Part shown: positions 1 to 5,178 of the stretch, in pieces
How the letters are laid out: the number at the start of each line of letters is the position of its first letter
How positions within the stretch are numbered: the first letter of the stretch is position 1
Assembly: GCA_963628765.1 (NCBI GenBank)
Contig: CAVGFV010000184.1
Span: 1-7,906, forward strand
Reading direction: 5' to 3'
From: Succinimonas sp963628765
Lineage (GTDB): Bacteria > Pseudomonadota > Gammaproteobacteria > Enterobacterales > Succinivibrionaceae
Length of the DNA: 7,906 bases
Notes under the pieces: generated by a model
What the model saw: only the letters and a program-made list of their open reading frames with translations
What the model was told of the DNA's origin: nothing
The model's database searches: none
Translations under genes and position numbers: made by a program

Positions 1-70
1 TCCAAAATCAAGGGATACTCAAATCTAAAATGTCCTTGACAAGGGGTACAATTCAAATAGTGGGCATAAG

Positions 71-98
71 TTGCATTTTCATCTAAAAATGCTAGAAT
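71..98 (+). promoter_or_regulatory. Candidate sigma-70 promoter for purC with extended -10
   Basis: The -35 hexamer TTGCAT (71-76) is separated by 16 bp from the -10 hexamer TAGAAT (93-98). The -10 is preceded by TGC (90-92), the TGn extended -10 signature. Transcription would start near 104-106, giving a purC 5' leader of about 265 nt. No better promoter is visible nearer to purC. This is a motif reading only. Confidence 0.55.
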
Positions 99-99
99 A

Positions 100-109
100 A
101 AAACGTTTT
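100..109. promoter_or_regulatory. Palindrome AAAACGTTTT at the predicted purC start site
   Basis: This perfect 10-bp palindrome sits immediately downstream of the -10 element, over the predicted start of transcription. Its core AAACGTTT equals the centre of the E. coli PurR operator (consensus ACGCAAACGTTTGCGT), but the flanks do not match. It could be the operator of a PurR/LacI-family repressor, which would suit a purine gene. A chance AT-rich palindrome is equally possible. Confidence 0.25.
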
Positions 110-146
110 AAAGAGTAATGAAAACATTATTTTTTAAGGCATTTTC

Positions 147-215
147 AAAGTAAGGATATGTCCATAACGCTTGTGATGTGAACCGTAAATACGGTTGGTA
201 GCAAGAACCCACTTT
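147..215 (+). promoter_or_regulatory. Structured domain in the purC leader RNA (aptamer-like)
   Basis: A nested set of helices encloses this segment. AAAGT (147-151) pairs with ACTTT (211-215), GG (154-155) with CC (208-209), CTTG (170-173) with CAAG (202-205), and AACCGT (181-186) with ACGGTT (191-196) across an AAAT loop. Asymmetric internal loops separate the helices, as in small-molecule aptamers. I compared it from memory with the consensus motifs of the purine, ZTP, PRPP, THF, c-di-GMP, cobalamin and glycine classes and recognised none. Its place between a promoter and a terminator-like hairpin upstream of a purine gene suggests a cis-regulatory role, but the outer helices are short and could be coincidental. 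Confidence 0.35.
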
Positions 216-220
216 TAGAA

Positions 221-270
221 TTTTCTGTCGATATTTATATAGTAAATAATGCTTATCCTAAAACAGGAAA
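221..270 (+). other. Second hairpin in the purC leader RNA
   Basis: TTTTCTGT (221-228) pairs with ACAGGAAA (263-270) over 8 positions, one of them a G-U pair. An inner stem ATTTA (233-237) / TAAAT (243-247) lies within the loop. The 5' arm also contains CTGTC (225-229), which could instead pair with GACAG (309-313) in the first GCTGACA copy downstream. That would give a possible link between the upstream folded domain and the expression platform. The structure is AT-rich and only moderately convincing. Confidence 0.3.
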
Positions 271-324
271 GGCAAAGTATTTCTATAGACAAAAATTTCT
301 TATGGGCTGACAGTTTTTCTTTAT

Positions 325-351
325 TGTGGCAGATAGCTGACACATTTTTTT
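325..351 (+). terminator. Terminator-like hairpin directly upstream of purC
   Basis: TGTGGCAG (325-332) pairs with CTGACACA (337-344) around an ATAG loop, with one internal G/A mismatch. A run of seven T residues (345-351) follows at once, the layout of an intrinsic terminator. It ends 20 nt before the purC start codon, so it would act as a transcription attenuator rather than the end of an upstream gene. An upstream copy of the right arm (GCTGACA at 306-312; the second copy is 336-342) could pair with the same left arm and form an alternative, weaker hairpin. Confidence 0.45.
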
Positions 352-371
352 ATTGATAGGTATTTACAATA

Positions 372-1322
372 ATGACTTCAGCATTAACAGGCACCGAATT
401 TGTGTTCCCTTCACAGAAGAGCGTTTATCACGGCAAAGTACGCGATGTTTATAACATTAACGACGAAAAGCTCGTGATGGTAGCAACTGATCGTATTTCT
501 GCATTCGATGTTATTCTTCCAAAGGGAATTCCATTCAAAGGTCAAGTTCTTAACCAAATTGCAGCTAAGTTCCTTGATGCTACTACTGATATCTGCCCAA
601 ATTGGAAACTTGCAACTCCTGATCCAATGGTAACTGTTGGTGTTATGTGTAAGGGGTTTTCTGTAGAAATGATCGTTCGTGGCTACCTCTGTGGCAGTGC
701 TTGGAGAGCTTATAAGAATGGTGTACGCGAAATTTGTGGCGTTAAACTTCCAGAAGGCATGATTGAAAATCAGAAATTCCCTGAACCAATCATCACTCCA
801 ACCACCAAGGCTGAACTTGGTCTTCATGATGAAGATATTTCTAAGGAAGAAATCCTTGCTAAAGGTTTGGCAACTCCTGAAGAATACGCTATTTTGGAAA
901 AGTACACATTAGCACTCTTCAAGCGTGGTACTGAAATTGCTGAAAAGAGAGGCCTCATCCTCGTTGATACCAAGTATGAATTCGGTGTTCATGACGGTAA
1001 GATTTATCTTATGGATGAAATTCATACCCCTGATTCAAGCAGATACTTCTATAAAGATGGTTATGAAGAAAGACTCAAGAACAATGAACCTCAGAAACAA
1101 CTTTCTAAGGAATTTGTTCGTGAATGGTTGATGGACAATGGCTTCCAAGGTAAGGAAGGTCAAAAGGTTCCAGAAATGACCCCAGAAATTGTTAATTCAA
1201 TCTCTGACCGCTATCTTGAACTTTATGAAAATATTACCGGTGAAAAGTTTGAAAAAGCTTCTGATGAAAATTTAACTGCACGTATTGAAGCTAATGTTAA
1301 TAAATACCTTGCTGGTAAGTAA
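372..1322 (+). CDS. purC: Phosphoribosylaminoimidazole-succinocarboxamide synthase (SAICAR synthetase)
   Basis: PurC is a cytoplasmic enzyme of de novo purine synthesis. It joins CAIR and aspartate with ATP to give SAICAR. The 316-residue protein shows the N-terminal GKVRDVY (21-27) and DRISAFDV (40-47) motifs, VEMIVRGYLCGSAW (98-111), LILVDTKYEFG (195-205) and DEIHTPDSSRYF (215-226), which are SAICAR synthetase signatures. The length is notable: E. coli PurC has about 237 residues, whereas this long form with a C-terminal extension (about 240-316) resembles Bacteroidota and eukaryotic enzymes. From memory, its text is very close to Bacteroides PurC, so gene transfer is plausible, although the codon use looks like that of its neighbours. 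The ATG at 372 starts the conserved region correctly. The ribosome binding site is weak (AGG at 358-360, 11 nt upstream). The gene is monocistronic, ends at a strong terminator and is probably controlled through its long leader. Confidence 0.97.
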   Translation: MTSALTGTEFVFPSQKSVYHGKVRDVYNINDEKLVMVATDRISAFDVILPKGIPFKGQVLNQIAAKFLDATTDICPNWKLATPDPMVTVGVMCKGFSVEMIVRGYLCGSAWRAYKNGVREICGVKLPEGMIENQKFPEPIITPTTKAELGLHDEDISKEEILAKGLATPEEYAILEKYTLALFKRGTEIAEKRGLILVDTKYEFGVHDGKIYLMDEIHTPDSSRYFYKDGYEERLKNNEPQKQLSKEFVREWLMDNGFQGKEGQKVPEMTPEIVNSISDRYLELYENITGEKFEKASDENLTARIEANVNKYLAGK

Positions 1323-1345
1323 TTTCTAACATTAATCTTTATTTT

Positions 1346-1372
1346 AAAAAGCGCCTTTTTAGGCGCTTTTTT
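1346..1372 (+). terminator. Intrinsic terminator of purC
   Basis: A GC-rich hairpin, AAAAAGCGCC (1346-1355) with GGCGCTTTTT (1362-1371) around a TTTTTA loop, is followed by a T run to 1372. It lies 24 nt after the purC stop codon. The A-rich left flank means it could also terminate transcription arriving from the other side. Confidence 0.93.
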
Positions 1373-1428
1373 ACATTCTAGAATCTAATTTAGTGTTTTA
1401 AGTTACCAAAATATGGTTTGAATTTTCT

Positions 1429-1457
1429 TTGATAGCCATTTCTTTTCGGCTTAAAAT
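1429..1457 (+). promoter_or_regulatory. Candidate sigma-70 promoter of the thr operon
   Basis: TTGATA (1429-1434), 5/6 matches to the -35 consensus, and TAAAAT (1452-1457), 5/6 matches to the -10 consensus, are separated by the optimal 17 bp. Transcription would begin near 1464, about 78 nt before the leader peptide ATG. A perfect TTGACA lies further on (1478-1483), but no good -10 stands at the right distance from it. TATATT (1512-1517) has no matching -35. Confidence 0.5.
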
Positions 1458-1473
1458 TCCTATACCTAGGTCG

Positions 1474-1497
1474 AATATTGACAAAAAGCTCAATATT
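1474..1497. repeat. Inverted repeat between the thr promoter and the leader peptide
   Basis: AATATTGA (1474-1481) and TCAATATT (1490-1497) are perfect inverted 8-bp arms with an 8-bp centre, and they overlap the TTGACA at 1478-1483. It could be an operator for a dimeric regulator just downstream of the predicted start site, or a hairpin at the 5' end of the leader RNA. No regulator can be named. Confidence 0.35.
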
Positions 1498-1521
1498 TGG
1501 GAAGATACACCTATATTTTTG

Positions 1522-1535
1522 TGCCCACAGGGGCA
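1522..1535 (+). other. Small hairpin over the thrL ribosome binding region
   Basis: TGCCC (1522-1526) pairs with GGGCA (1531-1535) across an ACAG loop. Part of the purine-rich segment GGGGCAGAG (1530-1538), the likely ribosome binding site for the leader peptide ATG at 1542, lies in the loop and right arm. The hairpin might therefore lower leader translation. It has only five pairs, so it would be easily opened. Confidence 0.35.
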
Positions 1536-1541
1536 GAGTTT

Positions 1542-1610
1542 ATGCAAAGTGTTACGAATATTACCATTACAACAGTTTCAATAATTACAGGCTATAGGGC
1601 CTTCTGTTGA
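1542..1610 (+). CDS. thrL: thr operon leader peptide, Thr/Ile-rich attenuation control
   Basis: This 22-codon ORF begins with ATG at 1542 and stops with TGA at 1608. It has five threonines (residues 5, 8, 10, 11, 16) and four isoleucines (7, 9, 14, 15) in the stretch 5-16, followed by a GYRAFC tail. It serves as a regulatory sensor, not a functional protein. When charged Thr-tRNA or Ile-tRNA is scarce, the ribosome stalls in this stretch and leaves the last codons free to form the antiterminator. The E. coli thrL peptide has the same logic (Thr- and Ile-rich, 21 residues) with a different sequence. The position, 79 nt before thrA and overlapping a mutually exclusive hairpin pair, fits exactly. 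AGGGGCAGAG (1529-1538) is the probable ribosome binding site. Confidence 0.9.
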   Translation: MQSVTNITITTVSIITGYRAFC

Positions 1611-1637
1611 TTTGGTAGCAACACTGCAGAAGAGCCC
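1597..1637 (+). promoter_or_regulatory. Antiterminator hairpin of the thr attenuator
   Basis: GGGCCTTCTG (1597-1606) pairs with CAGAAGAGCCC (1627-1637) to give ten base pairs with a single bulged A at 1633. The left arm lies inside leader codons 19-22, so a ribosome that reaches the stop codon masks it, while one stalled on the upstream Thr/Ile codons leaves it free. The right arm shares 1630-1637 with the terminator stem, so the two structures exclude one another. Confidence 0.8.
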
Positions 1638-1665
1638 AGGTTCGTGAAATGAGCCCGGGCTTTTT
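1630..1665 (+). terminator. thr attenuator terminator
   Basis: The segment 1630-1643 pairs with 1651-1664 around the loop GTGAAAT. It has a GC-rich core AGCCC/GGGCT, one A/C mismatch (1638/1656) and an upper stem from 1639 to 1643. The run of five T residues (1661-1665) follows the core directly. It lies between the leader peptide and thrA, so transcription ends here when threonine and isoleucine are plentiful. Confidence 0.88.
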
Positions 1666-1689
1666 AATTTTACAGAGGTATTAAGATAG

Positions 1690-4152
1690 ATGCGGGTTTT
1701 AAAATTTGGGGGCACTTCTCTTGCCGACGCGGAACGTTTTCTCCGTGTTTCTGACATTGTTGTGAACACGCACCGAAAGTCCCAGGTAGCATTGGTACTA
1801 TCGGCTCCAGCCAAGGTTACCAACCTTCTTATTGCACTTGTTGATGAGGCCGTTAGTGGCAAAGATGGTACTGACGTAATTGCTAAGGTTAAAGCTATCT
1901 ACTCTGGCATTATTGAGGGTGTAAAGCAGAAATATCAAAATTACGATTCTGAGGATCTTTATCGCAAGATCGAAGAAGAATTCTCATTAGTGCAACGTCG
2001 TATTCAAGGTATTTCTCTTTTAGGACAATGCCCTGATAACGTAAAAGCTTTCATTCTTAGCCGTGGTGAAAAGCTTTCAGTTGCTTGTATGGAAGCTCTT
2101 TTAAAGATTCGCGGAGAAGAAGTTACCCGACTCTGTCCTGTTGATACCTTGAAGACTGAAGGTGGTTACCTTGAGTCAAGAATTAATCTTGAGCTTTCAA
2201 GACGCTTATTCCAAAAGAGAAAGGAAAACAATTACACCATCTATATTATGATGGGCTTTACTGGTGGCAACGATAAAGGCGAGTTAGTGCTTTTAGGTAG
2301 AAACGGTTCAGATTATTCCGCAGCTTGCCTAGCAGTATGTGTAAATGCGGAATCCTGTGAAATTTGGACTGATGTCGATGGTGTCTATAGTTGTGATCCA
2401 CGCATTGTTCAAGATGCTATTCTTCTTAAGCGCTTAAGCTACAAGGAAGCAATGGAATTATCATATTTTGGAGCTAAGGTTTTGCATCCTCGTACAATTG
2501 CTCCAATTGCACAGTACCATATTCCTTGCCTTATTAAAAACAGTCTTCGCCCTGAAGAAGAAGGTACTCTTATAGCTCAGGAAGGCGATCCTTCATTACC
2601 TGTTAAAGGTATTTCTGATCTCAAGGATATTTCTCTTGTAAATATTTCAGGACCAGGAATGAAGGGCATGGTTGGTATGGCTGGCCGAGTATTCACCTGC
2701 GTTTCTAGAGCGAGAGTATCAGTTGCCTTAATTACTCAGTCATCATCTGAATACAGTATCAGTTTCTGTGTTCACAGTGAAGATAGAGACAAAGCTAAAA
2801 AAGCTCTTGAAGAAGAATTCCAGCTTGAACTCAAAGATGGTCTTTTAGACGGAATTGAGTTTATTGACGATAAAGCAATCATTTCCGTTGTTGGTGATGG
2901 TATGCTCACTGTACGTGGCATTGCTTCTAAATTCTTTAGTGCTTTATCTCTAGCTAACATTAACGTTAACGCTATAGCTCAAGGTTCTTCAGAACGCTCT
3001 ATCTCAGCAGTTGTTTCAAAGAACAAGGTAAATGAAGCCATAAAGATCTGTCACCAAAACTTCTTTAGTTCTGTACAGTATATAGATGTGTTGGTTATTG
3101 GTATTGGCGGTGTAGGTGGTGCTTTACTTGATCAAATAAGAAGACAGCAGCCTATACTCCTCAAAAACCATGGTCTTATGATGAGAGTATTTGGTCTCTG
3201 TAATTCTAAACATATGCTTTTAAATGCTGATGGCATTGATTTAAATTCAGATTACCGTTCGCTCTTGAATGAAGCTGATGGACCATTTGATTTAGCCAAA
3301 GCAAAGGCTTTTATTACTGAAACCCACTTTATAAATCCAGTAATTGTTGATTGTACTTCTGATCAGAAAATTGCGGATCAATATGTTAATTTCCTTCTTG
3401 CAGGTTTCCACGTTGTTACCCCAAATAAGAAGGCGAATACTGGAACCATGGATTACTACCATGAACTTCGTTCAGCAGCTCAGCTAAGAAGAAGAAAGTT
3501 CCTTTATGAAACCAACGTAGGTGCGGGACTTCCTGTAATTGAAAACCTTCAGAACCTTATTGCTGCAGGTGATAAACTTCAAAAGTTTGATGGTATTCTT
3601 TCAGGTTCTTTGTCATACATTTTTGGCAAGCTTGATGAAGGTAAGAGCTTTAGTGAAGCAACTCTTACAGCACGTGATATGGGTTTTACAGAGCCAGATC
3701 CAAGGGATGACCTCAATGGTATGGACGTGGCGCGTAAGATTTTGATTTTGGCTCGTGAAGTGGGTATGAACCTAAGCCTAAATGATATCGAGGTACAAAA
3801 GGCATTACCACCAGGATTTGATGACTCTGGTAGCCGTGAAGACTTCTTAAAACGTCTTCCAGAAGCAGATGCCTACTTCAAAGAACAAGTTTCTGGAGCA
3901 AAGGCACGCGGTGAAGTGCTTCGCTATGTAGGTAGCATCGAAGATGGCAAGTGCAAAGTAGGTATTAAGTTTGTAAACGAAGATGATCCACTTTACAAGG
4001 TTAAAGATGGCGAAAATGCTCTTGCTTTCCTATCAACTTATTATCAACCAATACCTCTAGTATTAAGAGGTTATGGTGCTGGCACGCAGGTTACTGCAGC
4101 TGGTGTTTTTGCAGATATATTACGCACTTTGAATTGGAAGAGAGAGGCATAA
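1690..4152 (+). CDS. thrA: Bifunctional aspartokinase I / homoserine dehydrogenase I
   Basis: ThrA phosphorylates aspartate (the first step of the aspartate family pathway) and also reduces aspartate semialdehyde to homoserine with NAD(P)H. It is cytoplasmic. The 820 residues equal the E. coli ThrA length. The kinase domain (about 1-290) has KFGGTS (5-10) and GRNGSDYSAA (203-212). Two ACT-type regulatory segments follow (about 315-385 and 397-460), with QSSSEYSIS (350-358) and QGSSERSIS (431-439), which suggests threonine feedback inhibition is kept. The dehydrogenase domain (about 465-820) has the nucleotide-binding loop GIGGVGGALL (471-480), VTPNKKAN (576-583), TNVGAGLPVIENLQNL (608-623) and MGFTEPDPRDDLNGMD (664-679). 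AGAGGT (1674-1679) is the ribosome binding site, 10 nt before the ATG. It is the first structural gene after the attenuator. thrB starts 1 nt after its stop codon, so translation is probably coupled. Confidence 0.98.
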   Translation: MRVLKFGGTSLADAERFLRVSDIVVNTHRKSQVALVLSAPAKVTNLLIALVDEAVSGKDGTDVIAKVKAIYSGIIEGVKQKYQNYDSEDLYRKIEEEFSLVQRRIQGISLLGQCPDNVKAFILSRGEKLSVACMEALLKIRGEEVTRLCPVDTLKTEGGYLESRINLELSRRLFQKRKENNYTIYIMMGFTGGNDKGELVLLGRNGSDYSAACLAVCVNAESCEIWTDVDGVYSCDPRIVQDAILLKRLSYKEAMELSYFGAKVLHPRTIAPIAQYHIPCLIKNSLRPEEEGTLIAQEGDPSLPVKGISDLKDISLVNISGPGMKGMVGMAGRVFTCVSRARVSVALITQSSSEYSISFCVHSEDRDKAKKALEEEFQLELKDGLLDGIEFIDDKAIISVVGDGMLTVRGIASKFFSALSLANINVNAIAQGSSERSISAVVSKNKVNEAIKICHQNFFSSVQYIDVLVIGIGGVGGALLDQIRRQQPILLKNHGLMMRVFGLCNSKHMLLNADGIDLNSDYRSLLNEADGPFDLAKAKAFITETHFINPVIVDCTSDQKIADQYVNFLLAGFHVVTPNKKANTGTMDYYHELRSAAQLRRRKFLYETNVGAGLPVIENLQNLIAAGDKLQKFDGILSGSLSYIFGKLDEGKSFSEATLTARDMGFTEPDPRDDLNGMDVARKILILAREVGMNLSLNDIEVQKALPPGFDDSGSREDFLKRLPEADAYFKEQVSGAKARGEVLRYVGSIEDGKCKVGIKFVNEDDPLYKVKDGENALAFLSTYYQPIPLVLRGYGAGTQVTAAGVFADILRTLNWKREA

Positions 4153-4153
4153 C

Positions 4154-5104
4154 ATGGCAGTAAGTGCATTCGCGCCTGCTTCAATTGGTAACGTAAGTGT
4201 AGGCTTTGATATTCTAGGCGCTGCATTGAAGCCAATTGATGGACAGATTTTAGGTGATGTCGTTGAAGTTCATGATGGTAATAACGATTTTGAACTTGAA
4301 AGTGATGGCTGGTTTGCTGGAAAGTTACCTAGCGATCCTAAGAAAAATATTGTCTATGATGCCTATGAAGGTTTCTGTGAATTTATGAAGGCTAAGAACC
4401 TTCCAATGAAGAAGTTCAAGATGGTCCTTCATAAGAATCTTCCAGTAGGTTCAGGCCTTGGTTCAAGTGCTGCATCAATTGTTGCTGCAGTAGCTGCGCT
4501 TAATGCATTCCACGGCAATCCAATGAATAAGGATGAAGCCTTAGAATTAATGGGTAAACTTGAAGGAAAGATTTCAGGTTCTGTTCATTATGATAACGCT
4601 GCTCCTTGCTACCTTGGTGGTATTCAGCTTATGGTAGGTGAGCGCGGTATTATTAGTAGCAAAATTCCATCCTTCCAAAATTGGTATTGGGTTTCTTGTT
4701 ATCCTGGAATTCAGGTTAGCACTGCAGCTGCAAGAGCTATCCTTCCAAAGGAATACTCAAGAAGCACAGCTATTACTTTTGCAAGACAGCTTGCCGTATT
4801 TATCCAAGCTTCTTTTTCAGGTGATGATCTTTTAGCAGCTGAAGTACTTCGCGATGTTATTGCGGAACCTTATCGCCAAAAGTTAATTCCTGGTTTTGTA
4901 GAAGCTCGTGATTATGCAAAGTCTATGGGAGCTCTAGCTACCGGAATTTCAGGCTCTGGTCCTTCAATCTTTATTGTGATGAAAGATCTTGAAAAAGCTA
5001 AAGAAGTTCAAGAATGGCTTAAGGCTAATTTCATTCAGAATGACGATGGTTTCTGCAATATTTGCCGTATTTGCGAAGAAGGTACTACAGTTACCGAAAT
5101 CTGA
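4154..5104 (+). CDS. thrB: Homoserine kinase (GHMP kinase family)
   Basis: ThrB phosphorylates homoserine with ATP to O-phosphohomoserine, the substrate of ThrC. The 316-residue protein (E. coli ThrB has 310) begins with the GHMP-type strand AFAPASIGNVSVGFDILGAAL (5-25). It carries the ATP-binding loop LPVGSGLGSSAAS (96-108) and the glycine-rich C-terminal motif GISGSGPS (264-271). The ATG is separated from the thrA stop codon by a single base. Its ribosome binding site GAGAGG (4142-4147) lies inside the end of thrA, so the two genes are translationally coupled. All catalytic motifs appear intact and no frameshift is seen. Confidence 0.97.
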   Translation: MAVSAFAPASIGNVSVGFDILGAALKPIDGQILGDVVEVHDGNNDFELESDGWFAGKLPSDPKKNIVYDAYEGFCEFMKAKNLPMKKFKMVLHKNLPVGSGLGSSAASIVAAVAALNAFHGNPMNKDEALELMGKLEGKISGSVHYDNAAPCYLGGIQLMVGERGIISSKIPSFQNWYWVSCYPGIQVSTAAARAILPKEYSRSTAITFARQLAVFIQASFSGDDLLAAEVLRDVIAEPYRQKLIPGFVEARDYAKSMGALATGISGSGPSIFIVMKDLEKAKEVQEWLKANFIQNDDGFCNICRICEEGTTVTEI

Positions 5105-5111
5105 TGTTGCA

Positions 5112-5131
5112 AGAGGGGGTAAGATCCCTCT
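5112..5131 (+). other. Hairpin in the thrB-thrC intergenic gap
   Basis: AGAGGG (5112-5117) pairs with CCCTCT (5126-5131) around an 8-nt loop, starting 7 nt after the thrB stop codon. No T run follows, so it is not an intrinsic terminator. It may protect the upstream mRNA end or be an RNA processing site that sets thrC levels apart from thrAB. The rest of the 74-nt gap is very AT-rich. TATAAA (5156-5161) has no convincing -35. Confidence 0.45.
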
Positions 5132-5178
5132 CTAATTTAACGAATTAAAATTTTATATAAAATTATTCAGGATTGTAC

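Noticed and set aside
36..52. TTGACA and TACAAT as a promoter
   Set aside because: The two hexamers are only 5 bp apart, and no -10 stands 16-18 bp after TTGACA. The surrounding CCTTGACAAGG (34-44) is a short inverted repeat of no clear meaning.
61..76. TGGGCATAAGTTGCA resembles a sigma-54 promoter
   Set aside because: The GG and GC elements are 8-9 bp apart instead of the required 10, and the same bases serve a better sigma-70 extended -10 promoter.
118..153. Short ORF (11 codons, three Phe) in the purC leader, resembling an attenuation leader peptide
   Set aside because: The ribosome binding site is weak, three Phe codons in 11 is unremarkable in such AT-rich DNA, phenylalanine has no link to purC, and the terminator is about 170 nt away, too far for ribosome-coupled attenuation.
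411..827. Minus-strand 138-codon ORF inside purC
   Set aside because: It is a shadow of the well-supported purC frame, with no recognisable motif, no independent ribosome binding site and no flanking regulatory signals.
5173..5178. TTG start for thrC at 5173
   Set aside because: The ATG at 5179 has correct spacing to AGGA and gives the N-terminus expected from E. coli ThrC.
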